DNA of 64,000 nucleotides. Origin: Climacium dendroides. Lineage: Eukaryota; Streptophyta; Bryopsida; Hypnales; Climaciaceae. Shown one piece after another: positions 50,544-63,177 of the stretch. The notes under the pieces are model-generated. The model was not told the DNA's origin. It did not search any database and was given only the letters and a program-made list of their open reading frames with translations. Positions within the stretch are counted from its first letter, which is position 1, and every line of letters begins with the position of its first letter. A program made the position numbers and the translations under genes. The stretch lies in the NCBI GenBank assembly GCA_950106755.1, contig OX467089.1, positions 22,611,345 through 22,675,344 on the forward strand, read 5' to 3'.

Positions 50544-53500
50544 TCACGCTGAAGCTTTCTTTAGGTGGTAGGTTTTCTTCAGAAATTTGGATGCCGTGTC
50601 ATCACCCCGGTAGCAAAGAACCCTCAAAACAGTATTGGGATCTGTTGCACTCCACTTCCCTGTGGTGGGTGGCATTGGGGCCTTGGACGACGACTTGCTG
50701 CCTTGACCTATGGATGCCAAGTAAATCTGGATCAATTCACTGCTAGAAAGCTCGAACAACGTAAGAACCTGTGAAGCTGGTGCCATAGCTTGTTCCACTT
50801 CAGACAACGGCAAGCCCTCTCCATCAGCCAGAAAGAGCTCCTTCAACGCATACATGTCATCTTTCAGCAAGTCAGCATCGTCCTCTTTGAAAGCCCGCGA
50901 TGGTCCGCCCGCCAGAAGAACTCGAAGAAGACAATCAAAACAGGCTCTCATAAGCGCACCTGCAATCCGGTTCCTCATCGATTCTGCACTGGATTGAGCT
51001 ATTTCTCCTAATTTGGCATCCAACGCTTCCAGAACACTATTCACTCTTGCAGTGGAAGCGTCCCCAGCATACAGCCCTTCTCCGAACACATCTCGAAGCT
51101 CTGAAAATACAACCCTGTAGGCAGCAGAGTCGATGAGTTGTCTCGTGCCCTCCATGATTGCAGCTCGTGTGTTTTGAAAGGAATTACTAGCTGGTTCTGC
51201 TACTGGTAGAGGTTCAGGTTTTGCCTTTGAAAACATCCGACCAATCTTAGAAGGTGGCGTAATAGGTTCGTCCTTCCTCCAGGCAAACCGAATTCTCTTA
51301 TCTAAAAACTGAAGTTGCGAATTGATATGATCAAGTGTGTTGATACGCACGCATAGATAAGGCAAACTGAATGTGACATCTCCAGAAGAAGACGCAATCC
51401 TGTTCTGCTGATTTCGCTGCGACTCAATCTTCCCTTTACCCTTAGAAGAACCCCGCCATGACTTACTGACCTTGCACCGAGTGAGAGGAGGCATAGGAGG
51501 GATAAACTGGTCTTTGGTTCCTGCAATATTGCAGAATGCCTCGTGAGAATCGTCCCCAATCAAAAAGAGCAGGAAGCATGAGAAACTAGTAGAACTCTGC
51601 TCCTAAAGTTGATACAAGGCCACATCTGGGAAACTACCGTAGTCAAACCATCATCATCTACCATGTAAGATACAATAAAGGAAGCAATCTCTCCCGTTCC
51701 GCAAAGCAAGCAAGAACCGAAAACGCATCAACATTCGGCAACCATTTTTGTCAAAAAGGAACCCTGATATCTTGTATTTAGCTAATAAATTGTGGACCAC
51801 TATTTATTCAGGGAATACCAAAAATAATACTCACCACAAGGTTGGACTGCTTGAGTAACATAGCGCTGTAACGCCCTATCCAATCCGGCTACCAACTGCT
51901 GAAGTAACTCAGGATACTGCTCCGCAGGCATTGCAAAGTACGCATCGAGTGATTCTTCCATGAAGCGCAGCACTTCAACTCCTGATGGTGCATAATTTTC
52001 TGAGTTGGAAGCTGGGCTCCATTTCTGGCCAACCACCACTTTCCACTAATCAGAGATTCAATGCCACAAAAGTCTTGCAAACAACAGTGGTTCTACGTAT
52101 GGTTCCTGCTCTTCATCGCTCAAGAAACCCTACCTTCTTCACAGAACAAAAATTCTCGTGCTTGTAAGTAAACCTAAGAGACAGGTTTTCACGAGCGTTT
52201 TTTCTATTCATAATATCCAGGAATTTGTATGCTCTGACAGTCCATGGCCTACTAAAAGCAAAACTATGAGCACACCTCCTTATATCAAGCATATGGTATC
52301 ACGAGAATAAGAATCACACATATACAAAAACAAGCATATGGTATCACGAGAACAAGAACCGCACATGCTATTCTTGAGACTAAAATCAAGATCAGACTTT
52401 TAAAATGCAGAGTTCGTATAAGTGCACCACACTGATCTCTCCATCTAAAGTGTTTCCCCTGACCATTTCAGGCAAAACGAAGAACAAAATGAACTGAGTT
52501 TTTGTATGCAACTGAACTTCATAACGCCACGTTCAGTTCACTAAAGGTCTGGAGAGCAATACTCAGCACACGCAAATACTACCTCTTGTTGAATGTTGCG
52601 ATCGACCCACTCTGTCATTTTGTCCACATTATCCTCCACCCACTTTCTTGTTAACTCTCCCATGACCTGATCAGCTTCAAAAGGTGGCATTTCTCGAATG
52701 AGGCTCTTTCCTCCGTCGTCACACTCGGCTCCATCTTCAACAGCGATCCCAACAAGCCGCTTCTCAAGATCGTCTGAGGCTTTTAATATTGCAACTGTGT
52801 CAAGAGTCATTGTAGACAAACTTGACAAATACTGCTTAAACTCTCGACTGTAACACACATGAAGAGTGGCTGCGGCGACTCCACCCGCAAAAGGATGCCA
52901 TCTCTTCAACACAGGGCTATAGTTATCTACTTCACTCATGGCAAAAGCCATTGCGTCCTGCGCTAAAATCGCTAGCGCTGGTGGAGGCGCAGTAGCAGCC
53001 TTAAATGATTTCCGTCTGGAATCCACGGTCTCCATCAGCTGCAAAACGCAAGAATTTCACAACAAGTTCAGGGAGACCTAGTTAGATATAAAAGAAAAAA
53101 GTTAGTTAGAAGATTCTAAATGAAAAAAGGGTTTGACCTATATTATCATGTTCAGATCAGCGTTTGTAGATACTGGCTCCCATTCATAATCATAACTACA
53201 GAGGCCACGAAACAATCACTTCCCAATTAAAAACTTCACATTATCGCCCAATATGGTGTTAGTTGAAAAGACACACTTCTGGAAGTATTGTATCATTTCC
53301 TGCCTTGAGCTGCTCGAGGACCCCCTTCTTTCCAAACCCTAACCCACCTCAAATATAGATTCAAAAATCGAAATATCCAGCTACTACTTCATTAAATAAC
53401 CTATGTAAAGCAATTCAGGGAGTCATCGGCACCTGAGCAAAGGCTGCTCTCACGGAAGACCGAACATAGACATCAACGCGACTTAGCGGAATATTTAATT

Positions 53501-55369
53501 CTTCTTTTCCGCGGCCCCGATTCTCACGTGATATGTGTTCTCCCAAGATTTGAGCAGACCGAACTGCTACTCCCAATAGCCCTGCCATAATGTCACTGGC
53601 TCCTCCAGGAAACGAATCATGATATGCTAGGAGCCTTCTTTCTGCCCAAAACTGCATGGTGCTGAGAGTCGACTTTAATAGCGGCAACTGATCGGCTTTG
53701 ATATTCCCTTTCAAATCATTAGAAACCTCGTCTAATTGACTTTCAGAAAGCTGGAGAAGCTTCGCGGCAGTCTGACCCGTAGTTACAAACTGCCGGAAGA
53801 AAACCCATGCTAAGAGCAAGTCATGCATGGTCTGGTCAATTCCCAGCACACCCCACGTCTTCTGTATCAATTCAAGAGCTTCGTCCATCTCTGCTATCAC
53901 TTCGGCCTTTGGTGGCGTATGGAAAATTGCACAAAGTAGAGCAACGTAGATATGCGCATTCAAAGGAAAACCATCTGCCCAATGCAGGAAATCTCCATAT
54001 TCGCTATTGTGGGCTCGAGTTGCCCTACCCATGGCTGCGCTACGAAGAATTTGCATGATCTCACTGTTTTTCCCTTTGTCTACTGTCTTGTGTCCATCAG
54101 CGATGTCCCGTAAAGATTGCTTCAGTCGATGAGCATCCATTCCTCCATCTCCTGGTACTAAAGGATGAGCAAGAAGACCGGCTTCTAATACTCTCAACTG
54201 GCGCTTTAGCCAAGATTGATAATCTCCCTCATTTCCAAAGGTTGATGGACCAATATTTTGTAGGAGCTCCAGAGGGACTATCATCGACCCATTTCGTTTA
54301 CTAGCCTGCAAGAAGAAACGAATGGTAAAACATTCATGAGTGCAGAAAATAATACACATAAAGAAACCAGCCAGCAAATATGCCTAATTACGATCATTTG
54401 GATTTTTCTTCTGTAGCAGCAATGCGAATTCTAATCAATATGACTACGCAGCAGCCCAAACTGACGGGAGAATAACCAACATACAGTATTTTTTCAGTTT
54501 CATCTCTACTGGGCTTAATGAGGGATCATTCATAGTAAAACAAAGAATCAATCCGGGCATTTAAGAAGCTCAAAGAGTAAATTGAACTGTATTTAATATC
54601 TTATAAAGATGAATGCACCTGTCCTGCAGTTGCACGGGACAGAGCTCGCCGAGTCCTCGTTTCACTGTTTTCAGATACACGCATCTGTATCCTCAAGACA
54701 TCTGAAATGGTGATGTTCTTCTTCGACTTGAAGGAAGACGACCGTTGAATCTCAGTGGAGCCACCAGAAGATTGCAGGCCAAAAGCCTTCTTCATTTGGC
54801 TGGCAGCGGAAGATGTGAGCGACTTATTGGGTTGTGGATTAGCATCCTGTTTCATACTCATACTCCTGAAGCTGGGGGGGTTATTACCACACACTGACAC
54901 CAGGATCTCATAAGCTGTTTCTCGGATATCATCTTCTGCATGATCATAAAGTCAACATTAGAAGATTGTGAACACTAGACGCACTTTTCGTGACTAAATT
55001 ACTTCGGCTATTCCTCTTTTTCAAAGAAAATTTGGCCAATTAGGCACAACTATCACAAAATTCAAACCAAGTTACGTAAATTGAGTACCATATCAAGCCA
55101 GAATGGAGGAGCAAGATTCAGTCCATGGAAATGCAAGTTAGACAAAGACAATCATCAGAAAACTTTCAATCAGCTACAAAACAGTCATGAACTACATAAT
55201 ACTACGCCCAAACACACCAAACCAAATTGGGACGTTCTACAATGGAAGAAGCATCTGCATTCTCACCTGATAACTCAACTCGAAGAGGTGGAATTGGCGA
55301 TCCGAGGCGATCACTTTCAGAGCCTGCTTCTCCTTGCTTTCCATTCTGGGCTAACACAGAAGGAGCCAT
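50544..55369 (-). CDS. DUF810 / MUN-domain protein (plant unc-13 homolog, PATROL1 family)
   Basis: Six coding exons (55267-55369, 54619-54935, 53433-54305, 52583-53038, 51835-52024, 50544-51520) encode 971 residues, close to the size of the Arabidopsis AT2G20010/AT2G25800 proteins; phases close at every junction. The N-terminus has EDDIRETAYEIL (35-46) and a Ser-rich linker. The MUN/DUF810 region fills about 140-971, with VPLELL, HWADGFPLNAHIY (from 248), SPVLKRWHPFAGGVA, DDGGKSLIREM, IPPMPPLTRC, LRVLLAGGPSRAF and a C-terminal PPTTGKWSATDPNTVLRVLC block. MUN domains occur in vesicle-tethering factors; Arabidopsis PATROL1 controls delivery of a plasma-membrane proton ATPase in guard cells. A role in exocytic trafficking is inferred. 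The ATG at 55367-55369 is preceded by non-coding sequence. Confidence 0.92.
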
Positions 55370-56574
55370 CTCTCACTCACACAGCAGTGAAAGTCAGTCC
55401 CTAGCACTGAAAAATTTTCCAAATTTCCCTGAAACCAACGTTAATCTCCAAGCCGGGAAACGCAATAAAAATTTCGTCAGGGTCTCTTCACTAAAAATGG
55501 GCTACACAGTTGCCAGAATATCCACAAAAATAAAAATCTGCGACGTTCTCCTCCGCGTTTTCAAAATTCAAACCATGCTCTTCTCAAAGTGCCCCAGAGA
55601 TCCTTTAAAAAACGGTTCTTCAACGAGTCCAAAATAAAAATCCTCGCCGTCATTGCCTATTACCAAATCATCACAACAACTAAAACCACGAAAAATGGTT
55701 ACAAAAATATTTTCACCGCCAACCTCCACCCCTAAAATCAACCACTTCCAAACCCAAAGTTCACGACCAGGAATTCACCAATAACCTCTCTACTCCGCTT
55801 ATTTAATTCCCGTTCTTCATAACACCACGCTCCTATCCCCCATCAACGCCGTGCCTGAAATTTCCTCCACTGACACCTCCAAAGGGAAACACCCTAAAAT
55901 CTAGAAATCTAACCAAAAAATTCTCCAGAGCGTCTTCAATCGAAGGTTGTGAAACCAGAAGCATAACACCCCCTTCCAATCCTCTATCGACGCCGCAGCT
56001 GAAGTTTCGTCCACACTTCCCAAGAAAGCACAGAAACTCTTGCAACTCTAACCAAATTTTCTCACAAACCTCTTAAATCAAAGGTTGCAAAAAGCAGAAG
56101 CATAACACCACCTTCCAATCCTCAATCAACGTTGTGTCTGAAATTTCCTTCACTAACATGCACCTCCAAAGAAACCACCCTCAAATCTAGAATATCTAAT
56201 CAAAATTTCTCGAAAGTGTCTTAAACCGGAGGTTGCGAGCAGGAGCTGCAAGAATAGGAGCAGGTGGAGGTCGGCGAGCTAGCGCCATGGGACGGAGCTG
56301 TGAGCTATGGCGATGGAGGTGCAACAGCTCGGCAAGTGAACTCCCCAGGACAAAGTCTGGCAGCGAGACCTTGTTTCAGGGTGACTCGCTGACTGCGCAG
56401 ATGGATGATTCTTATGAGCTGAGGATGAATGGGTTCCGTTTTCTGGATGAATGTCGTTTGAGTTTGAATTTCCCTCCTTGGGAGTGTTACTGGGTTATAC
56501 TCAGTAACTCCACTTACCCATGTCCCTTGATGGTAATAGTTAGTGGGAATAATAACTCGTTTAATTATCATTGA
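55370..56574 (-). promoter_or_regulatory. DUF810-gene leader and presumed promoter
   Basis: Upstream of the coding start. A GC-richer island at about 56230-56420 marks the likely transcription start region. No leader intron was defined. The plus-strand frame at 56233-56574 has no similarity and is regarded as chance. Confidence 0.35.
55818..56250 (-). repeat. three tandem degenerate repeats in the DUF810-gene leader
   Basis: Units at 55818-55961, 55962-56100 and 56101-56250 share CATAACACC at the start, then TATC/AATC-AACG, TGAARTTTC, CTAACCAAA/CTAATCAAA, and AAGGTTGYRA...AGAAG near the end. The period is about 140 bp. The array lies 450-880 bp upstream of the start codon. Confidence 0.7.
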
Positions 56575-57896
56575 AATGTACCACATCCTAGCAACGAAAC
56601 TTAATTCTTTAAATATATATTATAATAATTTAGGTAATAAAATATTTAGGTAATAAAATTTAAAACTTAATTTAATTAGATAATAATACGAATTGTGATT
56701 GTAAGCCTGTAGCAGATTTAGGGTAAAATAATTCTGAAAAGAAATGTCAAAAATTTAGGGGTATCTTTTTTTTTTTTTTATCGAAAACCTATTTTTTGGA
56801 AAGATGAAATAAAGATTTTTCACAAATGTTCACAATTTATAGTGTAGTTTTTTGAAAAAAGATGTTTACTTTGGCACAAGAAAGGAGAAAATACTAGCCC
56901 ATTAATGTACTCATTTGTCCTATTAGTGTGCGAGACACTAATTTAGCAAGTCATGCTATTTCAGGTGATACTAATTTTCTAGGTGATTGTAATTTTATCT
57001 CCCTCACTTTTAGGACAATCTTAAAAATTTCTTCTATTATAGATTGTAGAGTGACTAAGTATTTAGAATTTTCACAATGTTTAATTTTTTGTAGGACAAA
57101 ATAATACATTCAAGTCACTTTTAAGGAATCATTGTTTGAATTGAAAAAATTAATTTGGGAGGTCAAACATATTTGTACCACTTGAGCTAAAGAATACTTG
57201 CAAAAAAATTTAAAATCTGATATTTGCAAAAACATTGAATATTAAATACATCAATTTTGAGTTCAATTTAATATTTTTTAAATGATTTTTGAGTTTCAAA
57301 TACATGTTTTTATTGTATATTGCTATCAATGTAAGAAATCTCTATTAGTTTCATGAAAATTTGAAATTGTTATACAATAATCTTTATAGAAAAAAATAAA
57401 AATGATTTGGTTAATGTTTTAAAAAACAATCAAAATAATTTGAAGTTTTTTCACTATATTTATACCCAAAAACTAGCAATGAAAAATACAATTAATTTTT
57501 AAATACTTTGATGTTTTTTACATTTAAAAAATTGTTGTTGATGACCTACACATTGTATTGCCACTATTAAGCTAAATTTAGTCTTTATATAATTGATTGA
57601 TATGATTTTAGCATTTCTTTTAATTAAGTGGAAAAATCTTTTTTCTATAGATGCTAATTTTTTTAGATTTTTTTCCCAAAAGTCAAATTATTATTATTTC
57701 TTCAAGTGCCATGTGTAGATAAAATCATATCAATTATAACATATATTAGAATATTTTGAGATATTTACCAAAAAAGAAGGTTAGAATGATATGAAGGTTA
57801 GTATTTTAGATTGCATTCAATGGAAATTGCAATTGAACAACTTCATTGATGTAAACTAGGAAAATGCAACCTAGTAAGTTTTGATTCTATTCCATT
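56575..57896. other. AT-rich intergenic DNA, no gene recognised
   Basis: Very AT-rich with a T run near 56768-56780. No repeat with clean ends and no coding frame. Confidence 0.4.
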
Positions 57897-58840
57897 TTAA
57901 CCCCTAAAGGACCAAGGCCTTATTTCTGCCAAAAAACACTCAAAACTGCCATTTCTGTAGCAAAGAGTAAAAAAATTTGAAAATTATTATTTTTTGCACA
58001 TCCAACCGTAGGATCTTATACCTTACTAGTATGGAAATGTGTGGAAAAAATTTCAGAAATTTTGACCACATAGATTAAAAGATATTTGCGTTTAAAGTGA
58101 AAAAAACAATTTTTTCAGCACCTTGCGGGACTAGATTATTTGACTTTGAACTTTTTTAACTTAAATTTTTTGCACTACAGAGTTTTGAGCTTTAAATCAT
58201 TATTGTGGGAAATTGAGTTGATAATCTATAAAAAAAGAAAATTTTAAGAAAAAGATTAATTTTCATGCTTAAAAAAATTGTTAAGTAGAAGTAGGTATGA
58301 GAATGAAGGAAAATCTAAATTATTAATATCTTTAAGATGGAATTAAAATGCACTAATCCCAATGGTGAGATTGTTCTAGCAAGCAAACAAAATCATGTAA
58401 AAAAAAAATTTCAAAAAAATTGTAAAAATTGCATTCAGAAATGAATTCTATAAGTTATTTTTTCATGATGATGCTCTAACTGCCCGATAAACAAGATTGT
58501 CCATAACTTTCTCATAATAAGTCCAAATGGAATGAATCAAAGCTTCCCATGTAGAAAAAAATATAATCTACAAGAAAAAAAAATCCAAAAAAGAAAAATT
58601 CAAAATTTTGCAAATTTTTTTTTGCTGCCCGGACTGCCCCCCGTCCCCTACTTTGAGCTTATTTGGTCATAACTTTTGTTTCCAGGCACCAAATGTGAAA
58701 AAAATTGTATTCCCACAAAGCTCATCAGTTTTTCTATCTTCAAAAAAAGTTTCAAAAAATCATGACAAAATTTCAGCCCATAGGTACCTGCCCGAAATCC
58801 AATTTGTCCCCCGAAGGGACAATGGTCCTTTAGGGGTTAA
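57897..58840. mobile_element. TTAA-flanked element, type X (copy D, best preserved)
   Basis: TTAA at both edges. The left terminus CCCCTAAAGGACCA is exactly matched by the complement of the right terminus TGGTCCTTTAGGGG. At 944 bp it is collinear with copies A and B. No transposase frame is present; the small plus-strand frame near 58608 is a chance run. It is probably the most recent copy in the window, judged from terminal perfection. Confidence 0.7.
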
Positions 58841-60234
58841 AATTGTAAAAACATATGAAAATCATAATATGTCCTTTTCAAATTGCATTTGAAATTTTGT
58901 TCAACTTTGTGATTTGTTTTTATTACAAAAAATACTCCTGAAATCAACAAAACTATTGTTTAAATCAAGGAGTCTAAACTCGTGCAATTTTGTTGATTCA
59001 ATGGGAATTTTGAATCTTGTAGGTTGGAAGTTTGAATGATAACAACTCAATGAATTTATACTACATATGATCCCATTTGATTATTTTTCTAAATTGAAGC
59101 ATTGGTCTCACCTTCACACCCTTGAGCTCAAATGAAGAAACAAAAGACTATTTCCTCCTCAACTACAATTGAATTGTGTTTGGACCTCAAATTTTGACAT
59201 TGATTTTATTTTTCTTCAAAAATCAAGTACTTTGATAATCATTTGACTTCTTCCAAAAGTGCTCCACCAAGTCCCCAAGCAATTAGATGAAAAATTGCTT
59301 TATTCCATCTTCACGAGGTGCTAAACCAATGTCATCTACAGGCCTCCCATATGTTTCAAAGATAAGGTAGGCTCCTCCAAATGTGCCACTAACCTAAAAC
59401 CACCATCGATCATCACTCTAAGTACACTTCCAAAATCAATTTGTATCTAATTATGTGGAAGAACTAATGATTTTTGAACCTTTATCAAAAATAAATTGTG
59501 ACCCTTCTTAACTTTTGCATGATGTATCCAAATGCTTCATTATTTGGTACATTGGAACCACCTCTTTTCCCTTGCCAACAAGAAAACCAATGGAAGTTTG
59601 ACTAGTCTATCTATAGTAACTAGGCACAGTAGCTCAAAGAGGCAAGTTTAGAATGCCCACCATAGTTAACCCATAAACAACACAAAGGACTTTTTCTTGG
59701 CCGACAAATGACCAAAAAATCTTTTCCATGTAGAACAATAATGCAACAAATCATCCTCCAAATTATGTGTAAAAAGGGAAGGTTTTCTACAATAGTTTGT
59801 CTACCAATGAGTATTTTTTCACTTTTTTTAAGCCAACAATTCACATTGTACCCAAAAAGACGATTTCCACTATGACCGGCTCATCCTTTCAACTCCTACA
59901 GCACTAAACTACATTTTTTTGACAACATAGCAATTTTGGGTAGCTCACTACAAATAGAACTTTTATTCTTTTTTGCTGAAATTTTCACACAACATTTTCT
60001 CAAGGTGTAACTTCAAAGCCTGATCATTTTCATAACTTTTGATTACATTTTAAAAAAGTTATTGCCCAATAAGTCATTTTCATTGTTTGGTGGGCAATCC
60101 AGAGAACTCAAAAAGCTTCTTTAAAAATCACTTTTTCAAAAAATAAAAAATTTGACATTGGTTCTCTAAAATTTACACATAATTGATTCTCTAGATTTAT
60201 ACATATATAAGTGCTTTTGAGCTCATTGCAATGG
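58841..60234. other. intergenic DNA, no supported gene
   Basis: CTCACTACAAATAG near 59944 resembles a CACTA-type end without a partner. The minus strand at about 59620-59850 has words reminiscent of a decayed retroelement polyprotein (GGHSK among them), but frames are broken and the match is too weak to annotate. Confidence 0.35.
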
Positions 60235-60487
60235 AACTCATGATGGACATCAGGAAAGCATTCCCCCATTGCAACAATATTGTTTCAATGCTTGAACAAT
60301 AGAGTACTAAAAACACATTGTTGCAATACTACAATAGTATATTTTCAATGGATAGAGTACACCCTCCATTGAAATTGTATTGTTGCAGTACTAAAAACAG
60401 TATGATTTTAGTACTCTATTGTGAAAGCATTGAAACAGTATTGCAACAATACTGTTGCAATGGGGGGCTTTTTCCTGATGGAGTTTT
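60235..60487. repeat. foldback element with long inverted arms
   Basis: The left arm (CATCAGGAAAG, CCCCCATTGCAACAATATTG, TTTCAATGCTT, AATAGAGTACTAAAA) reappears reversed in the right arm (TTTTAGTACTCTATTG, AAGCATTGAAACAGTATTG, CAATGGGGGGC, CCTGATG). The arms are about 90-100 bp around a spacer of about 60 bp. It is MITE-like, but no clear target duplication was found. Confidence 0.6.
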
Positions 60488-60504
60488 GAAAAAAGTGGCC
60501 TACT

Positions 60505-60993
60505 TTCTTCATCCGTCTATCATCCATTTCGCCCCTCTGTCGATTGAGCTCGGTTTGCCCCCATTTTTTTTCCTGGAGTAGGGTATCCTGGGTTTTTTTT
60601 CCGTCAGTTTAGTTTCGTACCTGTATCAGTATGATTTCTTTATCAGTATTTGTTAAGCATTCTGGAAGGGGGGGATGAGGGGGGCAGGAGAATGTAACTT
60701 ATGCATGCCCCCCTGGTGGAGGATGGAATACTTTTTTCCAATGTAGTAGTACTTCAGTTCTTCATCCGTCTATCATCCATTTCGCCCCTCTGTCGATCGA
60801 GCTCCGTTTGCCCCCAATTTTTTTTCCCCTGGAGTGGTATCCTGTTTTTTTTCCCGTCAGTTTAGTTTTGTACCCGTATCGGTATGATTTGTTTATCAGT
60901 ATTCGTTAAGCATTCTGGAAGGGGGGGGAATGATGGGAGCAGGAAAATGTAACTTATGCATGCCCCCCTGGTGGAGGATGGAATACTACTGTG
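60505..60993. repeat. tandem direct duplication, 253-bp period
   Basis: Copy 1 (60505-60757) and copy 2 (60758-60993) share CATCCGTCTATCATCCATTT, CGTCAGTTTAGTTT, AAGCATTCTGGAAGGGGGGG, ATGCATGCCCCCCTGG and GGAGGATGGAATAC. Identity is above 90% by eye, so the duplication is recent relative to the other repeats here. It abuts the foldback element to its left. Confidence 0.8.
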
Positions 60994-63116
60994 GCAGTAC
61001 TTTACCACTACTACAGTACTGAGTGCTGGATATTGGAGCCCAGTCAATAATTGTTGATGGGAATGAGAAAGGGTCCATCCCACCCTTCCTGGAGGGAGGG
61101 GGCCATGCCATGTGCAGCACTGCCCCCTGTCCTTCCTTCCAAGCCACAGCTAGCTAACGAACTTGCACGGCAGGCAGTTGATAATTAAGCTTCAGTTGTA
61201 AGCTTCCTCCGCTCGCTGAACGTCAAGTTTTGGAGATGAGATGGCCCTGCCTCCACAGCCTGGACTCTGCAAGTGCAGCAGGCACTGGGAGTGGAGTGCT
61301 TGGGACCTTTCTCTCCGGCCTGACCAGGGATTTCGAATGCGTAGCTTTTGTCCCTTCTCAACCTTTTCCAAGGTGAAGCCACCCGGAAGCGATAACGTAA
61401 GCCATGGCAGATATGATCTGCTGCAGTATTTGGCGAAGCGAATCGAATATTTATGGAAGTGCAAAGATAGAAATGGCGCTGTACTGTAGAAGGAAGTTTG
61501 GTGAATTTACAGCTTGAACTGAAATCACTGTGAATTATAAAAAGTTCGAAGTTGGGCTCAACCTGTGTCCAATGTCTAGAGTTCTTACAAAAATTGATCA
61601 TTGGGAGAGTATCTGTGAGGTAGAGGAACCTAATTTGGACAGGCCCCCCCCCATTTTGGTTTTGTAGACTCACCTATTCTGGACAGCAATTAAATGCATT
61701 GGTTATTGCGAAAGATTCTCTATTGGTACTTTCTCGCCCAATTATCTCTCTTCTTTCTTGGCTTAGGGAAAAGTGCTGAAGGTAACCACAATAGGTGAGT
61801 CTACGAAATCAGAATGGGTCCGGATGAAAAATTCATTTTCATATTCAATGAAATATTCATTTTATGAGGAAAAATTCCGTTTTTTCGGCATTCTTTGGCA
61901 ACCTTGTTATTGCACACCCTGAAATAATACACTACATGACTTTCCAAAATAACACACACTGAAATGCTTAAGTTATCTGAAATAGGTACTTCTACCTCAA
62001 GTAACTCTGGCACACAAAAAGAGGTACAAGCTTTGTAGCGGTGTCGGGATCACATTGGTTACAAAACCCAATTTCTTTGAAATCAAAGTGAATGCAAATG
62101 AGTCCCACCCTCTCTTGGATTTGAGATACTCTATTGTGATTGCATATGGGGCACTGGCTGGTAATGGGTGCCTCCACCTTGACTCCCGTAGCTTGCAAAG
62201 TTCTTCTCTGACACCTGGCAATAGCTACCGGTAAGTTATTGTGGTGTTGGGTTTCGGTCCTTGGAGGTATGGTAGTATGCTTTAAAAGCGACCTTTTAAG
62301 GATTGGTCCGCCTTTTTCATAGGTTTGCATAGACAAAAGTATTTGTAGATCGTTTTTTCAGAGAAAGAAAAATAGACATGGAACCTAACACAAGTGGTTT
62401 TGTACTTTTCCAAGCATTTTTGAATCACTTATGAATTTTCAAAGATTAAGGATATAGGTACCTATTTGTGACCATAGGTCTCCCAAAATTTGTCCACTCG
62501 CAACTTGTAAAGAGAAAAATATTTTTTCCTAGATGCATTCAATTGCTAAAGTGGTCCATTCAAGGATCACCTTATCTCCATTCTTCCCCTAAAGCTAAAG
62601 TTCATTTGAAAGAGATGGTTCATTTTACAGTACACCACCATACTTCAATTGCCAATTGCATGTGATGGGACCAATGATCCTAAAACAAGTCCTAAAACTG
62701 GCTAAATTTTGCTCGATTTCTACTTAATTTTTTCATGCCTTCAATATAAATTCAATGAAATGTTCAAAATCATCACAAAATAACTTAACAATATAAATAA
62801 CAAGAAGATGCACAAATTGCATCTCCTGGGTGTATAGGCATAGTGATAAACATGTTGCTTTTCTTCCAATTCACATATGGAAAATAAAAGGGGTATACAT
62901 GTCATTTTCCATTGGTTGTTGAGCTTTATGAAAATTTTGAAAGGAATACACTTGTGATTTTTCTAATGGTTGTAAAATTTGAGCAAATTGTGATAAACAC
63001 TTGTGAAATGAATTCATGAATTGTGCTTGTGAATACCTACCCCACCCCCATAATTATTTGCATTCTTTTGGAACCTATTTGGACTACAATCGGTATGGGA
63101 TATTGATTGTCGTATG

Positions 63117-63117
<1 letters not shown>
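60994..63117. other. intergenic DNA, no gene recognised
   Basis: GC-richer at 61080-61420, where overlapping frames on both strands show no recognisable protein. AGGTACTTCTACCTCAAG near 61983 resembles one end of the TAAGGTAGAAG MITE family; its partner was not found. Confidence 0.35.

Positions 63118-63177
<60 letters not shown>
63118..63177. repeat. (TA)n(GT)n compound microsatellite
   Basis: About 22 TA units are followed directly by about 8 GT units. More irregular TATA-rich sequence continues to about 63240. It is likely length-polymorphic. Confidence 0.95.

Noticed and set aside
59620..59850. Possible retroelement spacer region between polymerase and integrase
   Set aside because: A few suggestive residues (GGHSK) are present, but frames are broken and the order of landmarks could not be established.
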